Source: an uncultured Alsobacter sp.
GTDB lineage: Bacteria > Pseudomonadota > Alphaproteobacteria > Rhizobiales > Beijerinckiaceae
Direction of reading: 5' to 3'
DNA: 64,000 nt
NCBI RefSeq assembly: GCF_945952055.1
Contig: NZ_CAMFHB010000029.1
Span: forward strand, 1-64,000
A program made the translations under genes and the position numbers. The notes under the pieces were generated by a model. That model saw only the letters and a list, made by a program, of their open reading frames with translations, searched no databases and was not told the DNA's origin. Positions 50,715-58,165 of this stretch are shown piece by piece. Position 1 is the first letter of the stretch. Each line of letters begins with the position of its first letter.

Positions 50715-53459
50715 TCAGGCCGCCGCTTCCTCGTCGTCGGACCGGGGTTCCTTGTGACCCTTGGCTGCTGCCTGCTCGACGAGGCTCTTGAGCAGCAGCG
50801 TCGCCGTCGGGTCCTCGCCGGGAGGATCGCGGTTGAGACGGAACGTCGAGACGACGAAATGGCCGCGTCCGTAGGTGCGCTCGACCGACAGCGCCACCGG
50901 CTTGTGCAGCCACCCGATCGCCAGGCCTGCCTGCACGCGCGACTGGAAATCGTGGAGATTGCAGCCCGCGATCACGTGGGTCGGGATCACCCGGTCGAAC
51001 GGTTCATCGATCAGCGGGCCACCGGGAATGTCGTCGAAGCCACGGCCGCGCACGAGCCAGGCGAAGGTCGAGGCCCAGTCGCCGGCCCACAGCGTCCCGC
51101 CGCGCGCCAGCACCCGCACGTTCTGCCAATGCGGGAATAGCGGGTTGAGCGACATCTCCGTCGCCGGCAGCAGCAGCAGCCGCGTGCCGTCCCGAACCTG
51201 GCCCAGCAGCGTCTTGTCGATCTCGTGGGACACGACGACGTCGGCCTCCGCCGCGTCGCCCGCCATGGCGTAGCCCAAGGCCGCGAGCCGCTCGCTCATG
51301 GCCGCGTCGTTGGACCAGACCTTGGTGGCGGCGAAGCCCTCGGGGGCGGGACGGTGGTGGATCGACACGTCGAGATGGTTGCGCGCCAGGACCGTCCCGC
51401 CGTCGTCACGCAGCACGAAGTTGACGCGGACACGGCGCGAACGCTTGGGGGAGGGCAGGGGAATGTCCACCACCCCGAGATCGGCCACCGCGCCGGAGGG
51501 CAGCCGCGCCACGGGATAGCGGCTGGCGACGGCGCCGTCGACCGAGGCCTCGACGGTGCATCCCTCCAGCGTCGGACCGGCGCCGTTGGAGACCGTCAGG
51601 TCCACCCTCAAGGCCTCGCCCACCCAGTAGGCCAGGCGTTCCCAGCGCGGAATGACGAGGAGGTCGGCGTTGATGGCCGCAAAGTCCTGATGGAACACGC
51701 GGACGTTGCGCCGCATGTCGAGCAGCCCGTTGCACTCCCAGTGGGCATCGGTGAATTCCGTGATCACGTAGCCGGCCAGCGCGGGACGCCGGCGCATGAC
51801 CTCGATCTCGTATTTCAGGGCCCGGTACTGCTGCCACTGCGCGGCCTCGACGAAGCCGCGCAGGTCGCCGAAGACTCTGTCCAGCGACCAGTCGACGAAC
51901 CGGTTCTCGATGCCGTGGGGGTACATGACCCCTTCGCCCCAGTCGTGGCCGGTTTCGAACCACCAGGGCTCCTTGCCATCCGCGTCCTTGAGATCTTCGG
52001 GGTGCGGCAGGCCCCAGTTGCCGAACTCGGAGCACATCAAGGGTTCATCGCCCTTGATGACGGCGTCGCCCTCCGGGCTGAAGAGCCAGGCGGCCCGGCT
52101 GGAGAGCTCGTCGACGAAGGCGTCCCAGGACCGGCGATTGTCGGGATAGGCGGCGTAGAAGTGGTAGTCGGCGATGTCCGTCTCGACGTGGAAGCTCGGT
52201 GCCAGCGGCGAGTTGTCGACGACGAGGCGGGTGGGATCGTACCCCTTCAGCCAGTGATAGGTCCGCTTGAGCCAGGCGCGGTGGTCGGCGTCGTGGACGA
52301 GGTCCACGCCCCAGTTCTCGTTGATGATCGTCCAGATGATGATCGAGGGGTGGTTGCCGTCGCGGTCGACGATGCCTTTCAGGAGCCGCTCCTTGCGGAC
52401 GCGCGAGCGCTCGGTCGACACGCCGCCATTGGGCAGTTCCGTCCAGATCAGGAGACCCAGCCGGTCGGCGACCTCGTAGTAGCGCGGGTCGGCCGCCTTG
52501 ATGTGGCAGCGCAGGCAGTTCAGGCCGAGCTCCTTGGCCTTTCGGAACTGATCCTCCAGGAAGTCGACGGAGGGCACCGAGCAGATCGTGTCGGGGTAGT
52601 AGTCCTGGTCGAGGGCGGCGCGCAGGAAGATGGGCTCGCCGTTGAGCCACAGGCGGCCGTTTCGCGTCTCGATGGTGCGGAAGCCGAACGTGTCGGCCTT
52701 GGTGTCGATGGCGGTGCCGGCCTGGTCGAGGGTGGCCTCGAGCCGGTAGAGGTTGGGCTTCTCGGGCGACCACGGTCGCACGTCCTGGATTCTCAGGCTG
52801 ACGGTCATCTCCTCGTCGCCCGGGGCGATCTTCTCGCTGGCCGTCGCGACGGGCTGGCCATCGGGCCCGGTCACGGTCACCGTGAGGCCGGTTGCCCCTT
52901 CGATCGGCGTGTGGAAGAAGACCGTCGCGCGAACCTTGCCGGTGGCGAGGTCGGGCAGGATGCGGATCCGGACCATGTGGTCCCGGTTGCGCCGCTCGAC
53001 GAGCACGCCCTGCCAGATCCCCGACAGTGGCCCGTACCAGCTCTGCTTGCCGAAGGGGATCTCGCCCAGAGGGGCGTCGGGATACAGCGTCGGATTGTCC
53101 GTCGGACTTTCGACGCGCAGCTTCAACTGGTTGCGCCCCTCGACCAGGTACTCGGTGATGTCGAAGGAGAAGGGCAGGAAGCCGCCCTGGTGCTCGCCGA
53201 TCGGCACGTCGTTGAGCCAGGCGCGCGTGTGGTGGAAGACCGCCCCGAAGCGCACGAAGATGCGGCCGTTCTTGAACCCGACGGGCACGTCGAAGTCCCG
53301 GGCGTAGATCGCCGTGCCGGCGCGCATGCGCAGGTCGGCGAACTGCGCCTGCCAGGGGCCCGGCACCTGGATCGTGCGCACGGTGGCCGGCTCCATCTGC
53401 CGGTCGTCCGCCACGTAGAGGAATTCCCAGGAACCATCGAGCGACAGGCTGGATGACAT
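50715..53459 (-). CDS. Glycoside hydrolase family 2 enzyme with C-terminal extension
   Basis: The product (914 residues, no signal peptide) has the GH2 jelly-roll (about 5-160, with SLDGSWEF and WLNDVPIGEHQGGFLPFSFDIT), the immunoglobulin-like domain (about 160-265) and the TIM barrel. The acid/base is Glu381 (IINENWG) and the nucleophile is Glu478 (MCSEFGNWG). Beta-galactosidase, mannosidase or glucuronidase activity cannot be separated. The last 200 or so residues (VWSNDAAMSERLAALGYAM onward) look like an added class-I-glutamine-amidotransferase-like domain. It follows the PRC-barrel gene by 41 bases, so both probably use the EcfG promoter at 53896. Confidence 0.87.
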   Translation of the reverse strand: MSSSLSLDGSWEFLYVADDRQMEPATVRTIQVPGPWQAQFADLRMRAGTAIYARDFDVPVGFKNGRIFVRFGAVFHHTRAWLNDVPIGEHQGGFLPFSFDITEYLVEGRNQLKLRVESPTDNPTLYPDAPLGEIPFGKQSWYGPLSGIWQGVLVERRNRDHMVRIRILPDLATGKVRATVFFHTPIEGATGLTVTVTGPDGQPVATASEKIAPGDEEMTVSLRIQDVRPWSPEKPNLYRLEATLDQAGTAIDTKADTFGFRTIETRNGRLWLNGEPIFLRAALDQDYYPDTICSVPSVDFLEDQFRKAKELGLNCLRCHIKAADPRYYEVADRLGLLIWTELPNGGVSTERSRVRKERLLKGIVDRDGNHPSIIIWTIINENWGVDLVHDADHRAWLKRTYHWLKGYDPTRLVVDNSPLAPSFHVETDIADYHFYAAYPDNRRSWDAFVDELSSRAAWLFSPEGDAVIKGDEPLMCSEFGNWGLPHPEDLKDADGKEPWWFETGHDWGEGVMYPHGIENRFVDWSLDRVFGDLRGFVEAAQWQQYRALKYEIEVMRRRPALAGYVITEFTDAHWECNGLLDMRRNVRVFHQDFAAINADLLVIPRWERLAYWVGEALRVDLTVSNGAGPTLEGCTVEASVDGAVASRYPVARLPSGAVADLGVVDIPLPSPKRSRRVRVNFVLRDDGGTVLARNHLDVSIHHRPAPEGFAATKVWSNDAAMSERLAALGYAMAGDAAEADVVVSHEIDKTLLGQVRDGTRLLLLPATEMSLNPLFPHWQNVRVLARGGTLWAGDWASTFAWLVRGRGFDDIPGGPLIDEPFDRVIPTHVIAGCNLHDFQSRVQAGLAIGWLHKPVALSVERTYGRGHFVVSTFRLNRDPPGEDPTATLLLKSLVEQAAAKGHKEPRSDDEEAAA

Positions 53460-53500
53460 GGCCTCGTCCGGATTGTGTTGAGCGGGAGGGGAGAAGCGCG

Positions 53501-53872
53501 TCACGCGCAACGGCGGAAATGGTCCTCGACGCGGTGCCAGAAGCCCGGGTCGCCGCAGCAGGTGCCGGCCACGAAAATCGGGGCGCTGCGGATGGCATCG
53601 GCCGGAAGGTGGACGATGCAGTCGTTGCCCTGCGTCTCGACGAGCGCCCAAGGCACGACTCGCGCGTCCTCGCCCAGCCGCGAGACGCTGGCGAAGCAGA
53701 CCACAGCAAACTGGACCTCGTCCGCGCCGTCCTCGACGACGACGCTGGAGATGCGGCCCAGCACCACGCCGTCCTGCGAGCGCAGGACCATGTCCGCGCC
53801 CGTCTGGATGGCGGGAACCGCACCGGCGCAGGCGACGCGCCGGATCCCATGGTCGACTGCTGGCTGGTTCAT
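53501..53872 (-). CDS. PRC-barrel-like protein, 123 residues
   Basis: The middle of the product (about 24-90) has the strand pattern of a PRC barrel: DMVLRSQDGVVLGRISSVVVED, EVQFAVVCF, RVVPWALVE and DCIVHLPADAIRSAP. The C-terminus carries a CC pair and HRVEDHFRRCA. PRC-barrel proteins of this size often appear in stress regulons; the function is unknown. ATG 53872 follows an exact EcfG promoter by 23 bases. It is the first gene of an operon with the GH2 enzyme. Confidence 0.75.
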   Translation of the reverse strand: MNQPAVDHGIRRVACAGAVPAIQTGADMVLRSQDGVVLGRISSVVVEDGADEVQFAVVCFASVSRLGEDARVVPWALVETQGNDCIVHLPADAIRSAPIFVAGTCCGDPGFWHRVEDHFRRCA

Positions 53873-53895
53873 CGCGTGCACCCTTCCTGGCGGGA

Positions 53896-53920
53896 AACGC
53901 GGCGGTCCCGTTGAAGTTCC
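53896..53920 (-). promoter_or_regulatory. EcfG-type promoter, PRC-GH2 operon
   Basis: Minus-strand GGAAC (complement of 53916-53920), 16 bases, CGTT (complement of 53896-53899). Confidence 0.85.
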
Positions 53921-53942
53921 GTCCGGATGACCGGAATTGGCG

Positions 53943-53967
53943 GGAACCGGCTCGTGTCGCCGACGTT
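53943..53967 (+). promoter_or_regulatory. EcfG-type promoter, SDR gene
   Basis: GGAAC (53943-53947), 16 bases, CGTT (53964-53967), 94 bases before ATG 54062. It is divergent from the PRC-GH2 promoter with 22 bases between the -35 elements. Confidence 0.85.
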
Positions 53968-54048
53968 GCGCCGACTTGCCATGTCCTCGTCGGCGATGTG
54001 GCGCCGACCTGCCATGCTCGTGTCGGCGACGCGGCGTCGACTTGCCAT
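53951..54048 (+). repeat. Three-copy 31-35 bp tandem repeat in the SDR leader
   Basis: Units at 53951-53985, 53986-54016 and 54017-54048 share CTCGT...GGCGA...GCGCCGAC.TGCCAT. The first unit overlaps the promoter -10. Translated in the frame of the SDR gene they give an 11-residue pattern, but the leader is thought to be non-coding. Confidence 0.75.
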
Positions 54049-54061
54049 CCAGGAGCCCACC

Positions 54062-54910
54062 ATGCCCCAGACGCTCCCGCCGCAGGTCCAGGACCGCCAG
54101 CCCGGGCTCGAGACCGAGATGCATCCGCGGCCGGACTGCATGCCCCGCTATCCCGGCTCCGGCCGCATGCGTGGCAAGTCCGTGGTCGTCACCGGCGGCG
54201 ACAGCGGCATCGGCCGTGCGGTCGCGGTGCTGATGGCGCGCGAAGGTGCCAGCGTGACGATCGCCTACAAGGACGAGCACGAGGACGCCCGCGAGACGGT
54301 GCGCCTGTGCGAGGAGGAGGGCGCGAAGGCCCTGTGCGTGGCCGGCGACATCGGCGAGGAGGCCTTCTGCTTCGAGGTCGTGAAGCGCGCCGTGGACGCC
54401 TTCGGCGGGCTCGACCTGCTCGTCAACAACGCCGCCGAGCAGCACACGTGCGACGACATCAAGGACATCCCGGCCGAGCAGGTGGAGCGGACGTTCCGCA
54501 CCAACATCTTCGGCTACATCTTCATGGCCAAGGCCGCCCGGCCGCATTTGCGGCGTGGCTCCAGCATCGTCAACACGGCGTCGGTGACCGCCTACAAGGG
54601 CAGTCCCCAGCTGCTCGACTACAGCGCGACCAAGGGGGCGATCGTCGCCTTCACGCGCTCGCTCGCGGTAGCCCTCGCCGAGGACGGGATCCGCGTCAAC
54701 GCGGTGGCGCCGGGTCCCATCTGGACACCGCTCATCCCGGCCTCCTTCGACGAGAAACGCGTGTCGGAACACGGCGCCAGTTCGGGGATGGGCCGGCCGG
54801 GCCAACCCAACGAGGTGGCGCCGAGCTACCTGTTCCTCGCCTGCGAGGACGGCTCCTACATCAGCGGGCAGGTGATCCATCCCAACGGCGGAAGCGTCGT
54901 GAACGGCTGA
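54062..54910 (+). CDS. SDR-family oxidoreductase (YghA/YhdF-like)
   Basis: The NAD(P)-dependent enzyme (282 residues) carries the Rossmann motif TGGDSGIGRA (about 44-53), NNAAEQ (about 122-127), catalytic Ser174, Tyr187 and Lys191 (DYSATKGA), and a C-terminal ISGQVIHPNGG. The N-terminal extension with PGLETEMHPRPDC is typical of the YghA-like group. ATG 54062 has AGGAG 6 bases upstream. It is controlled by an exact EcfG promoter. The substrate is unknown; reductive detoxification of aldehydes is a common inference for this group. Confidence 0.9.
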   Translation: MPQTLPPQVQDRQPGLETEMHPRPDCMPRYPGSGRMRGKSVVVTGGDSGIGRAVAVLMAREGASVTIAYKDEHEDARETVRLCEEEGAKALCVAGDIGEEAFCFEVVKRAVDAFGGLDLLVNNAAEQHTCDDIKDIPAEQVERTFRTNIFGYIFMAKAARPHLRRGSSIVNTASVTAYKGSPQLLDYSATKGAIVAFTRSLAVALAEDGIRVNAVAPGPIWTPLIPASFDEKRVSEHGASSGMGRPGQPNEVAPSYLFLACEDGSYISGQVIHPNGGSVVNG

Positions 54911-54973
54911 GCGACATCGTCGCGCCGGGCGCCGCGAGCCTGACAACTCCCTGACACCGGGGTGTGGTGAACG

Positions 54974-54999
54974 GGAACCTTCGCCGCTACCGGCACGTT
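54974..54999 (+). promoter_or_regulatory. EcfG-type promoter, glycosyltransferase-glf operon
   Basis: GGAAC (54974-54978), 17 bases, CGTT (54996-54999), 116 bases before ATG 55116. Confidence 0.78.
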
Positions 55000-55115
55000 A
55001 GGTCCGCAAGCCCGGATCGGGCTCCTGGCGTCCCCGGACACATCTCCCGGTTAATACCGACCCACGTGGGCACGGAAGGACGGCCGTCACGCAAGCGCAG
55101 GGAAATTTTCCTACA

Positions 55116-56375
55116 ATGACAAAGCTCGTCCGTACGGCTCGCGATTCCGTCGTCGTCTTCCCGGCGTCTCGCCGGCCTACCCGGACGTCTGCGAATACGA
55201 AGCCTCTCCTCCTGTGCTTCTCGCATCTGCGCTGGGACTTCGTGTGGCAGCGGCCGCAGCACCTTCTCAGTCGCGCCGCTCGCCGCTACGCGGTCGTGGT
55301 CTTCGAGGAGCCGATCTTCGATGCCGCGGAGCCTCGCCTCGACGTCAGCGAGCGGCCGGGCGGGATCGTGGTGGCCGTGCCCCATCTTCCGCAGGGCCTT
55401 GCCGAGCGTGGCGTCACCACGGCGTTGCGCAACCTTCTGGACGGGTTCCTGTCCGGCCGGTCCGCGCCCGCGGTGCTCTGGTACTACTCGCCGATGATGC
55501 TGTCGTTCAGCAGCCATGTCCGCGCTCCCGTGCGGATCTACGACTGCATGGACGAACTGTCGGCCTTCAAGAACGCGCCGCGCATGCTGCCCTCCCTCGA
55601 GCGACGGCTGTTCGCCCGGGCCGACCTCGTGTTCACCGGCGGACGCAGCCTGTACGAGGCCAAGAAGGGCCGCCACCACAGCGTCCACGCCTTTCCCTCG
55701 AGCATCGACGTCGGGCACTTCGCCTCCGCCCGCAGCGGCGACCGCAACGAGCCCGCCGACCAGGCCGGCATTCCGGGGCCGCGCTTCGGCTTCTTCGGCG
55801 TGATCGACGAACGGATGGACATCGACCTCGTCGGCCAGGTGGCCGCGCTGCGGCCGCAGTGGCAGTTCGTGATGCTCGGGCCGGTAGTCAAGATCGACCC
55901 CGCTTCCCTGCCGCGTGCGGCCAACATCCACTGGCTGGGCGGCAAGGCCTACAAGGATCTGCCCGACTATCTAGGGGGCTGGGACGCCGGGTTCATGCCC
56001 TTCGCCATCAACGAGGCGACCCGCTACATCAGCCCCACCAAGACGCCGGAGTTCCTGGCGGCGGGCGTTCCCGTGGTGTCGACGCCGGTGACCGACGTCG
56101 TGACGCCGTGGGGCGACGACGGGCTCGTCTCCATCGCCGCCGACGCGGCTTCGGCCGTCGCGGCGGGCGAGGCCCTGCTGAAGCGCGCCAGGGAGCCGTG
56201 GCTGGAGAAGGTTGACCGACGCCTCGCCACCATGTCGTGGGATCGCACCTGGGCGGACATGACCCGGCTCATCGATGCCGTGAGCGCCGCCAAGGCGCGC
56301 TTCGAGCAGCGCTCCGGGACGGCCCTTCAGGCGGTCGCCGGCGGCACGATCGCCGAGGGTGCTGCCCATGTTTGA
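55116..56375 (+). CDS. Glycosyltransferase, TuaH/GT4-like
   Basis: The cytosolic product (419 residues) has a GT-B-type layout. The N-terminal half starts LLLCFSHLRWDFVWQRPQHLLSR, a motif found in TuaH-like and related exopolysaccharide glycosyltransferases. The C-terminal half has FFGVIDERMD (about 228), WLGGKAYKDLPDYLGGWDAGFMPF and the donor-binding SPTKTPEFLAAGVPVVSTP (about 308-326). It overlaps the UDP-galactopyranose mutase gene by 8 bases, so the pair likely adds a galactofuranose or related sugar to a surface polysaccharide. It is probably induced by general stress. Confidence 0.87.
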   Translation: MTKLVRTARDSVVVFPASRRPTRTSANTKPLLLCFSHLRWDFVWQRPQHLLSRAARRYAVVVFEEPIFDAAEPRLDVSERPGGIVVAVPHLPQGLAERGVTTALRNLLDGFLSGRSAPAVLWYYSPMMLSFSSHVRAPVRIYDCMDELSAFKNAPRMLPSLERRLFARADLVFTGGRSLYEAKKGRHHSVHAFPSSIDVGHFASARSGDRNEPADQAGIPGPRFGFFGVIDERMDIDLVGQVAALRPQWQFVMLGPVVKIDPASLPRAANIHWLGGKAYKDLPDYLGGWDAGFMPFAINEATRYISPTKTPEFLAAGVPVVSTPVTDVVTPWGDDGLVSIAADAASAVAAGEALLKRAREPWLEKVDRRLATMSWDRTWADMTRLIDAVSAAKARFEQRSGTALQAVAGGTIAEGAAHV

Positions 56376-57498
56376 TTGGCTGATCGTCGGCGCCGGCTTC
56401 GCCGGCAGCGTTCTGGCCGAGCGCATCGCGAGCCAGCGCGGCGAGAGCGTGCTCATCGTCGACCGGCGCAACCACGTGGGTGGCAACGCCTACGACCGCT
56501 TCGACAAGGCGGGCCTGCTGATGCACCAGTACGGCCCGCACATCTTCCACACTAACGCCAAGTCGATCTTCGACCACCTGTCGAAGTTCACGGCCTGGCG
56601 TCCCTACGAGCACCGCGTGCTGGCCGAGGTCGATGGGCAGCTCCTGCCCATCCCGATCAACCTCGACACGGTGAACAAGCTCTACGGGCTGTCGCTGCAG
56701 GAGGAGGACGTCGAAGCCTTCTTCGCCTCCAAGGCCGAGACGGTGCCCGAGATCCGCACGTCGGAGGACGTGGTGGTCAGCCGCGTCGGGCGCGAGCTCT
56801 ATGAGAAGTTCTTCCAGGGCTACACCCGCAAGCAGTGGGGGGTGGACCCCTCGCAGCTCGACAAGTCGGTCACGGCGCGCGTGCCCGTGCGGACGAACAG
56901 GGACGACCGCTATTTCGGCGACACGTTCCAGTTCATGCCGCTCGACGGCTACACGCGGATGTTCGAGACCATGCTCGCCCATCCCCGCATCAAGGTGATG
57001 CTGCAGACGGACTACCGTGACGTCCGCGACATCATTCCCCACAAGCGACTGATCTTCACCGGGCCGGTCGACGAGTATTTCGACTATCGCTTCGGACGCT
57101 TGCCCTATCGTTCGCTCGCCTTCGAGCACGTGACGCTCGAGCGGGAGTGGCACCAGCCCGTCGCGGTGGTGAACTATCCCCAGACGCAGGCCTATACCCG
57201 CGTCACGGAATACAAGCATCTCACCGGGCAGGTGCACCCGCACACGACACTGACCTACGAGTATCCGCGGGCCTCGGGCGATCCCTACTACCCGATCCCG
57301 ATGGAAGCCAACGCCCAGCTCTACAAGCGCTACGAGGCCCTGGCGCGGGCCACGCCGGACGTGTGGTTCGTCGGCCGGCTCGCGACCTATCGCTACTACA
57401 ACATGGACCAGGTCGTCGGTCAGGCGCTTGCCACCTTCGAGCGGATCCAGTCGGGCGTGCCGTCGACGGCGAGGCAGCCGGAGATGGTCGTGGCGTGA
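56368..57498 (+). CDS. glf: UDP-galactopyranose mutase
   Basis: The FAD enzyme (376 residues) interconverts UDP-galactopyranose and UDP-galactofuranose. The dinucleotide fold is LIVGAGFAGSVLAERIA (about 5-21), followed by RRNHVGGNAYD (about 33-43). The family motifs HQYGPHIFHTN (about 53-63), FFQGYTRKQWG (about 148-158) and a C-terminal FVGRLATYRYYNMDQVVGQAL are intact. ATG 56368 lies inside the end of the glycosyltransferase gene. It implies galactofuranose in a surface glycan. Confidence 0.94.
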   Translation: MFDWLIVGAGFAGSVLAERIASQRGESVLIVDRRNHVGGNAYDRFDKAGLLMHQYGPHIFHTNAKSIFDHLSKFTAWRPYEHRVLAEVDGQLLPIPINLDTVNKLYGLSLQEEDVEAFFASKAETVPEIRTSEDVVVSRVGRELYEKFFQGYTRKQWGVDPSQLDKSVTARVPVRTNRDDRYFGDTFQFMPLDGYTRMFETMLAHPRIKVMLQTDYRDVRDIIPHKRLIFTGPVDEYFDYRFGRLPYRSLAFEHVTLEREWHQPVAVVNYPQTQAYTRVTEYKHLTGQVHPHTTLTYEYPRASGDPYYPIPMEANAQLYKRYEALARATPDVWFVGRLATYRYYNMDQVVGQALATFERIQSGVPSTARQPEMVVA

Positions 57499-57534
57499 GC
57501 CGTCGGTCGTCCTGGTCAGCGTCCTGAAACTGCG

Positions 57535-57570
57535 ACAGGGCCATTGACGGCATTCCGTCAATGGCCCTGT
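57535..57570. terminator. Hairpin terminator between glf and cheW
   Basis: A perfect 16-bp stem (57535-57550 with 57555-57570) surrounds the loop CATT and separates two convergent genes. A strong T-run is lacking on the + strand. Confidence 0.85.
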
Positions 57571-57622
57571 TCGCGTCGTGGGCCGGGAGCCTCGCGGTGC
57601 GAGCCGCGGGCTCGGGTCGGGC

Positions 57623-58087
57623 TCAGTTGACGACGGCCTCGATGTTGAGGAGCGAGATGACCGTCTCGCCCTTCACGATGAACTTGCCCACCACTTCCGG
57701 ACCGTTCACAGGATCGCTGGTCGGCGGATCCCGCAGGTCGTCCGGCGAGACGTCGAGGATGTCCGACACGCTGTCGGCCAGGATCCCGACGAGCTTGTCT
57801 CCAGTGTCGATGACGATCGTCACCGACGACGACGTACGGTCGTTGGGGGGTAGCCCCAGGCTCCTGCGCAGATCGTAGATGGCGATGATCGCGCCACGCA
57901 GATTGAGAACACCGGTGACGTTGGGCTCGGCATTCGGCACGGGCGTGGTCTTCTGCCAGCCGCGAATTTCGCGCACGCTTTCGATCGGCGTTGCGAAGAC
58001 CTGGTTGGCCACCACGAAGGTGACCACCTGCCGGCAAACCCATGCCGGATGGCCGCCGGTCTGGTCGATCTGGACCGCGAGGTTCAT
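57623..58087 (-). CDS. cheW: CheW-like chemotaxis coupling protein
   Basis: The product (154 residues) is a single CheW domain: FVVANQVFATPIESVREI, then NVTGVLNLRGAIIAIYDLRRSLGLP, then IVIDTGDKLVGILADSVSDIL. It links chemoreceptors to CheA. It lies directly downstream of the MCP gene on the same strand. No cheA, cheY or cheR is in the window, so it serves a distant cluster. Confidence 0.92.
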   Translation of the reverse strand: MNLAVQIDQTGGHPAWVCRQVVTFVVANQVFATPIESVREIRGWQKTTPVPNAEPNVTGVLNLRGAIIAIYDLRRSLGLPPNDRTSSSVTIVIDTGDKLVGILADSVSDILDVSPDDLRDPPTSDPVNGPEVVGKFIVKGETVISLLNIEAVVN

Positions 58088-58128
58088 GCGTTCGTCCTTG
58101 TCTTGAAATTCGGCGAGGGCGAGGGCGC

Positions 58129-58155
58129 GGCAAGCGTCCGCGAAGGACGCTTGCC
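58129..58155 (-). terminator. Hairpin between mcp and cheW
   Basis: GGCAAGCGTCC (58129-58139) pairs perfectly with GGACGCTTGCC (58145-58155). It starts 10 bases past the MCP stop codon (58166). It may partly end transcription and so lower cheW expression relative to mcp. Confidence 0.7.
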
Positions 58156-58165
58156 GTCGAGGGTC

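Noticed and set aside
51225..53456. 743-codon + strand frame opposite the GH2 gene
   Set aside because: Antisense shadow; the GH2 active-site motifs are on the minus strand.
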